Positions 38,278-59,313 of a stretch of DNA of 64,000 nucleotides are shown here, in pieces (the stretch's first letter is position 1; each line of letters starts with the position of its first letter). Source of the DNA: Lucifuga dentata (lineage: Eukaryota > Chordata > Actinopteri > Ophidiiformes > Bythitidae); the NCBI GenBank assembly GCA_014773175.1, contig VXCM01000222.1, positions 124,001 to 188,000 on the forward strand, given 5' to 3'. The notes under the pieces were generated by a model. That model was not told where the DNA came from. It was given only the letters and a program-made list of their open reading frames with translations, and searched no databases. The position numbers were made by a program, and so were the translations under genes.

Positions 38278-40525
38278 GGGGAGGAGAGAGGAGAGAGAGG
38301 CAGAGGGTAAGGTTAGAGGGAAAGAGAGATAAATGAGGAACGGGGGCTTAATGAGAGCCCCGGCTCACATGATTATGGGACTGGCTGATAGGAATCAGGA
38401 TCTTTCTCAAAGAAGTCAATTAACCCACTCCCCCTTCCCTAATTATGTGTGGATTGCTCCACTGGCTCTTTACTGATAGGGCTGCTCAGCTCAGCTCAAT
38501 ATGCAGACTCATGCTGCCTGAGTCTACCAGGATTGTGTGTGTTGTGCAAAACATTTGTCAACCTTTTTTTTCAGAATTCCTTGACACTCTGCTTTAAACT
38601 AAGGGTTTTTTTTCAAAGCCATTAGTTATACTTATCCCCCCCCCCCNCCCCACTCGCTCCCCATTTTTCTTCTCACCTGACAAGCAGAGAGCCAGTACCA
38701 GGCAGAGCCAGGAGGGGGCTCCACCCCAGGAGACTTCTGGTCATTAGCGCATGAAAGGGAAGCTGATGGCTGAACTCTGTGGTCAGAGTAAATAAGCGGT
38801 GTTGTAGAATGTCAACACGACCAGTCGGCTCCTTCACAGCACCCAGTGTTGACATAACTGCTCTCTTATCTGAGGAGTGCAAAGCCCTGCCCCACAATAG
38901 AACACTGTGCCAGAACAAATACAGTAAGGAGATAGAAACCACACACTGTGACACACAAACCCACTAACACACACCCACACACAGCGGCTGTAAGGGAATG
39001 TGTCGCGTGGCATTGAGGAGGAAAGCTGCTTGAGATACAGCCTTGAATATAGCACAAAACAAGGCATAAATGATAATGCAGGAATACAGCGGCAGTGTAA
39101 TCAAGTTGTGGTTCCAGCAAGACCTGATCTGTTATGAGAGTGTACGGTGCTCATATGAGCTCATGAAAATAATGAGGTGTTTAGGATGTCAGTAATCTGG
39201 GTGACAGACCTAGCCTGTGTTCTCACTGCTCAAGCTGGAACGCAATGAAGGCCAGCCTGACACTCATGAGTCAGGAGACAAGCTCTGCCATCGGGCTCAA
39301 GTGAATGAGCACTTTGTCAAAGCACCAGCTGCAACTATCACTTGTATGAATGCATGTCAGATGGGTCAGAAGAAAGAGGTAAAAAGAAAAGGGAAAATAA
39401 GAGAGTGCACAGAATGAAAGGTGGTGGGCTTTTGAAACGTGTGTTTAAGTACTTCCGTCACATTTGCTATTTTTCTGTGTCAAAACATTTCACTAGGCCT
39501 TCTTCCCCTCATTGACATGGATCACACTAATAATTCTTCTTTATTCGCCTTCTCTGTCTCTCCCCATCTGCCTCTGCTGCTCTTTTTCTCTCCATCATGG
39601 CCTCTGCCAGATCAAGCCTGAGCTTGGCGCGCAGTCGTGTTGTAATAACCTGCTGAAATCTGTTGTTCTCCTGTGGATATGAGGATACCCAGCTGAGGTT
39701 TCTGCTCTGCATCTCTCTCTTAGTCCTTCCTCTGTGACTGTGACTCCTTTCTTGCCCCCTCAGATTCCCAAATCATTTCCCGGGTCAGGAGAGCCCGTCA
39801 TAGCTTGAGGCTCTCTGGCCCAACAAGCAGGCGCTGACATGTTTTACGGCCAGCAGACCTACATATATTAAAAGAAAAGAACACAAGCCAACATTTGCAC
39901 TCATATAGGCAGCCTGTTCAAAGTCAGTTTAATGGTTATTCAGGGAGGTAGGGTTTTTAATTGAGACCCAAAACACCGGCAGTAGAATGGATGGTTGGAA
40001 AATATATGATTTTAATTTCACAATGCATGGGGAGGTAGCAAAAGACAATGTTAAATTTTTACTATAGATCTGTTTCTCTCACTCTCTCTCTCTCTCGCAG
40101 ACTATATGTACAATGAGGGCATTTGTGTGTGTGTGTGTATGTGCGCGCCTTTGAGGATGTACTATGGCAAACAAAGCAAGTGAGCAGCTGCGACACATCT
40201 GTTAACTCTGATCAGATGCTACAAGACTCTCAAAACCACACAAGTTCCCTCTCCTCCTCGCCATCTTTCTGAATATGACCTGCAGACAAACACATAAGGG
40301 GCAGGGGGGTCACATGTGACCACCCGGCCCGCCCACTTGTCCAGCAGACTACATGCAATCACTACGAAAGAGATAGATGACAACAGCAGCAGCGGTGCAG
40401 CCGGTCAGCCAGACAGGCCACGAGCATTTGATCAAGATTATATTCCATCTCTCTGGTTTGACCTTGGAATGTGCTGGTTTTTATTCTGCCTGCTCTCCTA
40501 GCTGTGAAAGCCAACATCAGCCTAT

Positions 40526-40606
40526 CTGGACTGGACTGGACTGGACTGGACTGGACTGGACTGGACTGGACTGGAGAGGAGAGGAGAGGAGAGGAGAGGA
40601 GAGGAG
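40526..40606. repeat. Back-to-back pentanucleotide arrays (CTGGA)10 and (GAGGA)6
   Basis: Ten perfect CTGGA copies at 40526-40575 run directly into six GAGGA copies at 40576-40605. The units differ at two positions, so the second may have arisen from the first. Confidence 0.93.
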
Positions 40607-43600
40607 TTTTATGGCCAACATTTTCTATGTTACACTTCATCATGTTCCAGTGAGGATGACCTTCTCTCCTCTGTACAGATTGCAGGAAATGCTCCTAATT
40701 TTACTCATCTCTGCTCAAGTGTGTTGCTGCAGATGTTAAACAGGCCCAGCAGCAGCATTCCATGGCTGACCAGTGTCAGTGGACGGGAGACATAACTCAA
40801 GTTTAAAGCCCAGTTTGTCAGATGCATTTCAAAAGAATTTACTGTGTGATTTGGCTGACCTTGTATGCACTTGAATGTGTAACTACACTGTGAAAGAATC
40901 TGGTTATCTGTAGGTGCGGACTAGAGGACTGCCCTTACGGCTAAGATGCTTTGTTACAGTAGAAGTCAAGGACACACACACACACACACACATATATGCA
41001 CACACACACACACACATCTTTTACAAGGTAGTACGCATCGTTTGGCCTTGACTACCCAAGTGCCTTCCCTCCCCTTGTCTTTAGGGTATCAGAATAAAAA
41101 AAAAAATGCTTGGTTTTGTCTTGGCCAACATTACAAGAATCAAACATTTCTCCTTTGTTCCCCTAGTGAACCAGCAGCAAATATATTCACGGCTGCAGAA
41201 AGACCTTGGGCTGGCTTGTGTGGTGGCTCTCGGCTACATTATCTGCGCTGTTCTGTCTCTGTGCCTCTGAGGCGACATCTGACAGAAAGAAGCCAGAGCA
41301 GGGAACTGCCTTCTGTTTCTCACACACACACACATCACTCCAGGACTTTATCATATTACAGGCCAATTTGAGTGAACTCAGAGCACAGCAGCAAATCATC
41401 CTCTTCAACCAGGCCCCTCATGTCCAGCAATAAGAGGCGTAAAAGAGGGAGGGAGGGAGGACAGGAGGACAAGAAAGCACAGGACATTCCAGTGAGCACT
41501 GGTTGCCAGTAGAATGCTGGGATGCAGATTTATGTGTGGTTCTGATAGAAAGAGCAGTGAATCTGTGACTCCCCATAAACCAGGATGTTCATTACCCTCT
41601 CAGGCTTTGGAAAAACTGATGGACAAACAAAAGCAAGGACAGAGAAAGCAAGAGAGATGAGGGAGTAGGAAGGAAAGAGGTTTTTAATAACCAAATATGA
41701 AGAGAAAGTGTTTCCATTTTGAAGCATGTGAATAAAGGCAACTGAGGGTGATGAGGGAAGACAGAAATATGGAGCTGAGCAGTAGGGGGAAGGAGAGCAT
41801 GATGGAGGAATGATGGAGAGGGTGTGAGGACGGAAAGGGAAAACCGAGAAGGGGAATGAGTGATGGGGCTCAAAGGAGCAAAGGGAGAAGGGAGGATGAA
41901 AGTGAAAAAGGGAAGACAGCAGGCAAAATCTGCCCCAATGAATCGGAGCTGCTTGCAGATTTATGTGGTGTTGTGGGTATCATTATACATCAGCCAGAGG
42001 AGATGGAGAGGCTCTAGCACTGTGACGCATATGGGGTTGTGTGTGTTTATCTGTGCATGCATGGCATTGCACTTTTATTCTCCCTTCTCATGCTGTTCAT
42101 GTCTTCTCCAAAGCAAACTTACTAGATCTGGGTTAGACAGAACACACTTTCCTGTGGTGAGGTAACATCCACCCACATCTACACTCCACATTTCCAAAGG
42201 CTATCTAACACTACTGGTTGACAGAGAGGGTCAGACCACCCAGGACTGGGTAGTCAAAGAGCTGTTTGATGTGGCAGGAGCATATGTGCAGTGTATGGCT
42301 ACAATCATCGCTAAAACACACTTGCAAAACACAGTTTTACTGCCTCCTGTGCAGCATCATTACTCCTCGTCAGTGGAGCAGTGGGATGCTCAAAAGGAAA
42401 GAGAGAGGGGGTGAGAGAGAGAGAGANGAGAGAGAGAGGCTGCCACCTCCTGTGCCAGGCACTGCCAGGCTGAAATACTGGAGCCGTATGGTCACCCTGA
42501 GGGAGGGGAAACCTGCCCAGTCTAACCACATCTCAATTAACCAATTAAGTTCAAAAGTTAACAGGGGAGTAATTAGAGAGAATAGTGCTGAGCACTTGTT
42601 TTAATCTCCCTTTTCTCACTACCAGGCATGTCTGTATCCGTGACCTGGCTGGCTAAGCTCTGGCTGCGTCAGCTGAAATATGGCACGCAAGCCGCTGTTA
42701 GTCACCAATCCATCCCCATGGCCAGAACATAAAACCAATGGATTTAGACAGATCAGTCATCATCTGTAAAACAAACCAGATCCAGAGCATTCCATGTGAT
42801 GTTTCCAGTGGAACTGGAGAGCCATGAAAATCCCATTTTTGGAGACTGGGAGACCTGAGAGAATGTTCACTGGTAGAGGACAGTTTTTGGTCACATCTAA
42901 TGTGGTTATTTCCTGTTAGCTCTCTTGTATTTAGTCCTGCAGATGGGTTTTAATGGAAGTCAAATGGGAGGTTTAGTATTTGCCAGTTGGAGTCTGATTT
43001 TAACACAATCATATTAAATGACTTGTGTTTAGGCTACAGTATGCTCCTCTCATTGACAAAATGCCTCTGGCACAAAATATTTGTAACTTACCACTAAAAA
43101 TACAAATTTTATCCCTGTGTTTGAGGAAGGATTGCTATATTGGCTGTTACCACCAATAAAAGATGTGTGGGCTGTATGACACAATTGTAGCGGGGCTACT
43201 TTGCGCCTGGGAGCCAAATGTAGTGTGTTTAGAATCAGGATGACAGCTAGATAGAGAGAGGTGAGAAATCCCTCTTTGACTCCACTTGTTTTCCACTGGG
43301 AATATCTCTGTGCTATAATTTTTTTTTTTTTTTTTTTTTTTGGAGCTTTCTTTGAAGACCATGACAATTTAAGTTCCTGCATGGTTGATTAGCTGCTTGT
43401 GTGTGAATGTGTGTTTGTGAGTGTGTGTGACTGAGAAAGATAGTGAGAGAACTCTTGGATGTCAGGATGCAGTTTGAGGGGTGAAGGACTCCCCTGTTGT
43501 ATGTGAGGCCCTTGAAGGTCTCCCNCCCCCCACACACACACACACACACACTTCCTCTCTTCCTCCTCCTCCCTTCTTCACCCCCTTACGCTCATCTCTT

Positions 43601-45333
43601 CCTCTGTGAGAGCCACAATGCTGGGAAGAAATGTGTCATTAACAGGGGGAGACCGAAATAATGTTTATGGGCTCAAGCAACACTGAAATCATTTTCCATA
43701 TCAGTGCAACTGCACGGGCCCTGTGGGGGAGTAAATCTGATTTTCTCCTCTGAGTGCCAATGGGAAACATCATGGGAAAGAAAACAGATTGGATTGTTAG
43801 AGAGATGGTCTGACGCAGCTGTGGGCGGCTTTTTCTCTATTTGGGTGTGTTGCTGCATGCGTGTATCATGAGAAAGATGGAGAGAGGAAGAGAATAAGAG
43901 AAAGAAAAAGAAAAATGTGGATGTTTACCGTGTGGATGAGAGAATGAGATGGATGAGCCCTGCTATGGTAATCACAATTTCATGCCTCAGGAATAAGGAG
44001 TCGGAATGCAACAAACGGCCCTGAAACCTCATGTAACAATGGGTCAGTTAACAAGCACACTCACCAAAATTTGGACAGATAACAAATGGTTCTCCTTGAG
44101 GAGTATATAACTGCCCTGTACACAAAGAACAAAGTGCTTGTGGCCCAGCAAGCTCTCAGCAAAATGTCAGCCCTTTATTGGCCATTTCATAAGAAACACT
44201 TGCATTTTATCTGAACCAAGAGACAAAAAAGTGATTGCATTAGCAGGTATTGTGGAGGGGATGTAATAAAGTAAAATGCTGATGGAAATAACAAGGCAAT
44301 GCTTGGAGAGAAAACACTTGGTAATGAGAGTCTGGTCCAAGGAAAACTGCACCAGTCTGGAGTAATACGTGGTTCCTGTGACGTCACGAAGATGTTAAGT
44401 TCCCAGAGAGTGAGAGAATAGAAAGACAAATTGAAAGCAGAATTTAATGATTTTGTGTTGTGACATTGATTTCCTGAATCTGGTTTGTATGAGCAGGGAA
44501 TGTGTGGGTGGGTATCAAAGGAGGATAATGGGCCTTGAGCTCATTTGTCCTGGCCTGGTCCTGCTGCTATTTTGAATCCATCCTCCCACCTCCTGTGTCT
44601 CAGCCTGGAATGTCTTCTTTCCTGCTCGTCAGTTTGAGTCTCGGGAGATGGAGCCGTTGACTCAGCACGCTACTCCGCTTTCACACGGATCAGAGCGAGC
44701 ACTCTGACTTTTAGACACAGACCAGGTCCAAGTAACAAACCTGTACCAAACCTTGAAGAACTCGCACCATCTTGTCCAGCCATTTGTCTAAGAGACTTCT
44801 TCTAAGTAGTTTTCTTATCTTCCCTCCTAGTCTAGCAGTAATATTGAGTCTGAGTCACACCCTTTGTCCTGCGCTTTACCCATCATCCCTCACCCATATC
44901 CTACCCTCTCCTTCCCCTGTAACCTTCACCCACACCCTCCCACCACAGACACTTCTTGCTTTAACAGTCAAAGCTCTCATTGTCTTTTAAACAACACTCT
45001 TCCTGGCCTTCTCCTCTGCAAATATCTGTGTCCAGCTCTTTATTTACTGTGCCCATAAAACACATCTTCAGCAGGAACTCTTCCAGACATTGCTCTCTCT
45101 TCCCGTCGGCTACCCCACCACTGTTGGTGCAGGAGTGATGGATTCAGACAGGAGGTGGAGCCACCTTTTGACAGTGATAACTCTCTCTGCAAAGGGGGGG
45201 CTTGTGAATACGTAACATGTTAAACTGAGGTGGACTGCTACTTGGAAAGGCTAGCAAGGTATTGGCACACACACAGCATGTGTTACCTCCATTGCCCTGT
45301 GAGGTCAGCCAGCGTGCTTTCACAGACTAAAAG

Positions 45334-45335
<2 letters not shown>

Positions 45336-45373
<38 letters not shown>
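45336..45373. repeat. (GA)n microsatellite
   Basis: Uninterrupted GA array in intron 1. Confidence 0.9.
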
Positions 45374-45376
<3 letters not shown>

Positions 45377-45776
45377 CACACATTGATAGGATATCTGCAT
45401 CTTCACATCATTCTGTTTCACTAGGACAAAATATCCCTCAGAGACTTTTCTATTGGCTTTCTCTATAGCATCCAGGCCTGCGTGGATCCATTGTTGCTCT
45501 CAGGCCCCCCCTGCCAAGGCAGGACTAGCCAGTGGGGCTAATTTGTTTAAGATTAGAATCTCCTATCCCTATCATGCCAACTTGTATATTTTATAAATAG
45601 CTGGGTGAAGTGGGCAGGGTGCTTCAGCTGACCTAGCCAATTTTTATTTGCATAGCGCTTTTGAAAAAATTCCCAGAATCCCTTTCACCGGGTCATGCCT
45701 TCATTCGCAAGCGAGTGGCTGACCGCGAAGCCACTCTGCAAACACAGGCTGTCAACTTTAGCGACACGACCACCAC

Positions 45777-45780
45777 GCAC

Positions 45781-45832
<52 letters not shown>

Positions 45833-45852
45833 GGCTCACATATGTTCGCAAA

Positions 45853-45888
<36 letters not shown>
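45777..45888. repeat. (CA)n, (CT)n, (CA)n cluster
   Basis: CA array to 45832, CT array 45852-45868 and a second CA array 45869-45888. Confidence 0.9.
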
Positions 45889-48800
45889 TTCTCTGCCTCT
45901 GTCACTCTCAAAATCTCTCATCACACTCTTATCTACACTTTCTGTCTAAACTCTCACCCCTTGTCCTTCCTCTGGATGTTACCATGTTGTACAGATCTCT
46001 TGTCTCATTTTCCTCATCTATTCATACATTCATACAACTGCTTTCTCCTCTTCCTTTCCACTTCTCCCACCCACGTACTGACCACATCCACTAAACTCAC
46101 TCCATGGGCATGCAGTGTGGAGAGTGTCGGAGGCGTGCACTGTTGGCACTTTCCCCCACCCCTGCACTGGGCCCAGCTCCAGGACTGGACTTCTCTCACT
46201 CTCTCTCTCTCTCTCTCCAGTATGTCTCTGATCAGATGAGCCCCCTACTGGAGTAGCAGAGGGGGCCCATTCACACAGCCTCACCATCCAGTCACCCACC
46301 CATCCAAAAACACAAGACAGGGAGGGACATTGTAAAGCGAGGGGGCAAGCAACAACAACAACAAAAAAAAAAAAAAGNAAAAAAAAAAAAAAGCCTCCTG
46401 CTACAGTTGTTTCCGAAACGAGGAGGAATTTGGCTACCAGTTGCGCTAATGTTTTCAAGATGACTTTGACTGTTTGAAGGAAATCCCCCCACTTTAGTAT
46501 CCATTTGAAATTCCTTCTGTGTTTTATTGTGAGGAAGTAGGCGCTGGGTTAGTCAGCGGCCCTCCAGGGTAGCATGTGCAGTCTGTCTGGGCCGCTGGTG
46601 TGTACAGTCGCCCAATCCAGTTTCCGCTGTGACTGGAGAGGGTCTAGGACCTACGCGCAGAGTCGTATTTGTGAGTGAATATGTGTGCGGAAAGTCTGGC
46701 TGGCGTCTGTATGAATATTTAGCCCGAATATGGAACTACATTGGTAGGAAAATCTGATCAGAAAAGCGCTGAAGTGGGAGTGAAAAACATTACCAGCTGA
46801 ATTCCAACTCAATATGTTTTTACTTGGTAAGTAAACACTCATGTTTCTTTCTTTTTCTATCTTCATCCTCTACTCCCTCCTTTAGGATACTTCTTTAACT
46901 CTGTTTTGTTTGGATGCCACACAAGTGATATTTATAGCTCAGGCCATGCGACCAGAGACCTAAATGAATTGAAGAAACTGAATAAGTCAGTAATCCCACT
47001 CTGATATCTTACGGATGCATGTCCTGGTGTCCTGTTTTGCTTTGTCAGAGAGTTACTGCCACTCGGATTCAGCAAATTTTGGAATTAAAAAGGAAAGCAT
47101 TTTTTTCTTTGATCGTCTAACGCTTGCTGACTTTGATTTAATTTATTTGTGACAAGGAGGGAGGGAGTGCGTTTTTTCACGGGACACGACAAAAAGAGAA
47201 TATGAGAAGTGTAATCATACAGTGTATGTTTTGAAGAACTACAGAGCCTGGCTGCCACATGGTACTAACCACGACTCCACAACCTCAGCTGACTTGGAAT
47301 TGGAGACTATTCTGCAATAGGATGTCTTATAAAATAGTGGTGCGTGTGTGTGTGTTACCATTTCTTCATCTATTCTCCCCTTCAGGTACTTGCTGATCAC
47401 TGAGCTGTGGAGAACAGGTTGATGCACCTGCAATCTTTCTCTATCTTCTTTTGTCAACATCTCTCATGGATTGTTGTCTGTCTGGTGTCCTTGTCTAGAC
47501 GACACGTCCATATGTCCCTTCAGGCAGCCGTCTGCAGATAAGATAGAAAACTGCAGACTTCCTTGGCTCATTTTTCACCAGCAGACAATGAAATATGACG
47601 CTTGGTAAAAATGCTATTGTTAATTGTACTGCATCTTCTCTTAAACAAAAGGTACAGCCGTACTCTTGGGTTTGTGCATAAGTACACAAGTACATGTGAA
47701 TGAGTGTGTATTTATCCAGGATGAAATTTTGATCTGATTCCCAGCATTGAAAGGAACAACATGTTGTGAGTGGGTGTTTGTCTTTTTTTTTTTTTTTTTT
47801 ANTTTTTTTTTTTTTTTTTAACGCTACTTGGCCCACACTTAGAATCCCTTTACATCCTGTTATTGTATAATTCCCTTCGAAGACACCCAACAACCACTCT
47901 CCCTGGAGACACATTAATGGGTATAGATGGCACATCGGAGCAGATTAGTGACCTAAACAAGACAAATATTATTACACCTCCCTTCCCGCAATCTAACAGT
48001 TGACATTGGATTAGATTCAGGAGGAAGGTGTGTGTATGCTGGTGTACAGGAGCTTCGATGGAGCTTCAAGGTTGGAAGGACTGTTGTTGCTGAGCAGCAC
48101 ACTGACCAACTGCATCTGCCCACTGCCGTTGTAATGGCTAGCATTCAGCCTCCTTGCCTGGAGCGCTGTTTCTCTTTTGTTCCCATGACAACTATGCCTT
48201 CATTCTCCCTGCTCCGCCTCCCCGCCTGCTGCTCACTCCAGGCCGTCCATGGGGCCTCTTCCTCGGCCTGCAGTAGTGTGTGTGTGTGTGTGTGTGCATG
48301 TGCATGGATGTTTTTGTAGCTGTGCAGGAACAGTCTCCTTCACCCTGTGACCCTTGCTGTAGTGAAATAGTAGCACTAGTTAACACCTCCACCTCCAGAG
48401 CTTCAGGGATATTAGTGTGCTTGTTTGTGTGTTTGAACTCAGCACACAACTGTGTGTGAGTATCAGAGGGGGGGTGTTTGGATGTCAGGGAGGTGGTGGA
48501 GGAGGTAGGTTTCCCCCATCCCATTGCTCCCCTCTGCTTTAATTCTCTAATAGGATTAATCTCCATCGCTGTCAGGGATCGGCGCCGATTAGGATGCACA
48601 TGACCTGAGTTTCTTAAGCGCCCATACAAGTGCACCGCTGGCTCCACTAAAGACCCCAACAAATAAATAAACAGGGTTTCAAAAAGGGCAGACAGAGAAA
48701 ACACACAACTTTTACAAGGAGCTGGCTTAGCAGCAGCAGGCTCCGTTGATCCATATCATCTCAATAAGCTGCTAAATAAACACTTATGGTGAAACCAGCA

Positions 48801-50303
48801 CTGGTGCCCTCATGCTTCAGACCTTCACTCCACTTTGCTGCTCTGCTTTGGTTGGCAACAGCACCGAAACCGCCCCAACACCAACGCAGCCCAACCCACT
48901 TTAATAACCTGTGTGTTTTCTCACCAGCACCTCTGATTCATTAAGCTTTGAATGGGCATTCAGTTTAGGAAGGGAAACATATTGAAATGCTGCAAGTGTA
49001 GTTCGTGTGCTCAGATTCAACAGAGGGCGAGACAGAGTGTTTCAGCAGCCTCATGCATTTTGCTCAGCAGGAGGCAACCAGCAGATGAGTCACGGAGGGA
49101 GGAGTCGAGGCTTGTGAGTGACAGGCAGTAAAGTCAGCAAGATCCAAGATGACAGAGGTGATGGCCACAGCATTATTAGTCTGTACCAAAGGTCAGCCGG
49201 TTCCCCAAGCCCGACCCCATGGTTGTTGTTACTCCTAGGTTTTTCCAGCGACCTCCTTCTCCCCTCATATCAACTTAAACTTCAAGGATCTCCTTGCCTG
49301 ACACGTAGACCTCCTTACTGAGTCCTTATCTTTCTGGCTGTCGCCCTCACCTCTCTTGGTGTGTGAACAGGGGCTTTACAGCCTCCCTCTGTCACTCTGT
49401 ATGTCTCTCTCACTGTCTCTCTGTCTGTCTCTGGGGTGAGGCTGTTAATAATGCAGGAGGATTAGCTGGTTTATGTGAGCTGGAGGGCTGAGGAAAGCTG
49501 GGGTTCCTGGGGGCGACAGGCAGAAAGAGGGCTGAGAGTGTGCAGTGTAGAAAAGAGGCTGTATGTGACGATGAGGTATGAATGTCTGCCTGGCAAGCAC
49601 ACAAGCCATTATCAACCCCCCTGACCCCCCCACCTGCCCTCCTCAGGGTTCTGCCAGGAGAGCTCCACAGGGGCAGGGGTGATAGGAGGTGGCACTGTAG
49701 AAGGAGGGAGAGAAAGAAGACAGGAGCTGAAAAGGCAAAAGCACAGAAAACAAGTGTTTTCTAATAAGGTCCTCCAACCTTGTTTTTAAGTGTTCTATAT
49801 TTTGTCCTTATACCTATTTATGAAAAAAAAAGACTACTTCAGTTTCAATCTTCTTTAATTTGAACAGGAAAAATAACAAATAATGTGGGAAAGGCATTAC
49901 TTGCCATTAGCTTGACTCTGTTAAAACCTGTTTTCCAGCAGGTTTCCTGTTGTATTGGACAATCACATAAAACATGATAAAACAAAATGACAGGCAGCAA
50001 AACTGGCATCGGCGATTACCGATCCTGAAACACAATAACCTTTCCTACTCTTTTTTTTCCTGTGGTCAAATGTTGGAGGGCATTTTGTTTTGTAGTATTA
50101 AATGTGTTAGTTAAAGAATAAGGTGTGGTGCTTGTTATTGCTTGGCATTGTAGTTAGTTATATTCACGCTTGTATGCGTGCGCATGTGCACACACACACT
50201 TTATATGTTTTAGAGGCAGAAACTTATAAGTTTGTGGATTGTGGGGGCTTTCCACCTGTCTAGCCTGTATGTGAGAGAGGTGTGTTTGAAAGTGCACAAG
50301 AAT

Positions 50304-50306
<3 letters not shown>

Positions 50307-50358
<52 letters not shown>
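50307..50358. repeat. (GT)n microsatellite
   Basis: Uninterrupted GT array of about 26 units in intron 1. Confidence 0.9.
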
Positions 50359-50359
<1 letters not shown>

Positions 50360-51039
50360 TTGCTTCCTATGCTGTGGTCCGTGAGCCATGGACTACAGGG
50401 TGCAGGAGCGAGCAGTAGACTGATGGGCTTATCCCTGCTGTCTGCCCAGAGGATGAGCTTACTCACTGCCTGGCTGATTAAGACTTCCATGCAATTGTTC
50501 TCACACTCCCAGAAAAGAATTAATTCATGTTTATATTGATTCATGCTTAAAGAAAATCAAATCAAACAATGATCCTTGTTACATCAGCCCTTCAAAAGGG
50601 GCTGATAATGGATTTTTACCATATCGTTCCCTTATGTGGTCTCGGCTAGCTCAATGCACACAATTCATGTTCCACCATTGTGTGTTTGTGCAAGTGTGTG
50701 CATGTGTGCTCTCATCCAGGCACCTTCATACATATGCATGAGACTTCACAGCAGTGTGACTTAGGGGAAATGAATGTGCAAAGAGCTGGGCACCCGGGCC
50801 CCTCGCTCAAGTGCACCGGCGGGCGCGTAATGGGAATGCAATTTAAGCAGTGGTTAATCAGTGTGTTTTCTCTAGCTTGCCCAGCAATGCATAATAGACA
50901 ATCAACCCCCAGTCACACGGGCGTTGCTACGAATGGTCAATTACTCATCATAGTCTTGTTAAACACACAGTTCAGCCAGCCAGGGACAGATTGGCCTGCT
51001 GGTGCTATCATTATGGTAAAGAAAAGAGGGGCATGGGGA

Positions 51040-51440
51040 AGGAAGTTGAGGTGAGAGAGAAAGAAGAGACAATGAGAGCATGTGGTGTATTTCTGCTCGC
51101 TGAGATGGGACGGAAAAGGAAAAGTGCAAAGAGGAAATGGCTATTGTGACAAAGTGAAAAGGCAAAAGAGAGGAAAGGAAAATAGGAGTAAAATGCCAAG
51201 ATGGATGCAAAGATGAAAGAGAAGGTGATTGTCAGAGTTAGAGAAAAAGGAAGAATGGGACGGAGAGAGAGAGAAGGTGAAATGGAGCAGAGCAATAAGA
51301 GAGATTGAGGGCATGAAAGTGAGAGATGGAGAGCATAAGATAATGGAGGGAGGGAGAGAAATTGAGAAAGGGACACTGGGGAGCAGGAGCAAAAGTGTGT
51401 GAGAGCAAGAAGGAGAGAGCCTGAGAAAGTGTGTACTCAG
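51040..51440. repeat. 400 bp purine-rich tract
   Basis: The plus strand is almost all A and G with few pyrimidines, made of irregular GAGA/GGAAAG words rather than a clean tandem repeat. Long open frames on the minus strand here are composition artefacts. Confidence 0.8.
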
Positions 51441-51534
51441 CTGTGAGATGAGACCTCTGTCTGCCCATGGGGAGAGGCGGTGTGAGGGGAGAGAGGAGGC
51501 TGTCAGTGGGCTGCTATGAGGGGGTGAAGAGTCT

Positions 51535-51566
<32 letters not shown>
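51535..51566. repeat. (CA)n microsatellite
   Basis: CA array 250 bp upstream of bahcc1 exon 2. Confidence 0.9.
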
Positions 51567-51568
<2 letters not shown>

Positions 51569-51773
51569 CACTCTCACTTATTCACTCTCTCCCCAGGGCA
51601 GCGATCAAATCTATCTGACTTTATGATTCCACCTAGAGGGCCAGTGTCTTCCATCGTTTTACATCTACATCTCATTCATTGTAGTTTTTTTTTTTTTTTT
51701 TTTTTTTTTTTGGTCACCACTGTGCTGTAACATAGACTTGTATGGTCACAGCATACACACACAATCCTCCTAA

Positions 51774-59313
<7,540 letters not shown>

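Noticed and set aside
45661..46239. 192-codon plus-strand frame in intron 1
   Set aside because: Much of it is the translation of CA and CT microsatellites (Thr-His and Ser-Leu repeats).
48192..48704. 170-codon minus-strand frame
   Set aside because: No family is recognised, it contains a GT-repeat translation, and there is no splice or promoter support.
51011..51563. Long minus-strand Ser/Leu/Phe-rich frames
   Set aside because: They come from a purine-rich tract read on the opposite strand; lack of stops follows from composition.
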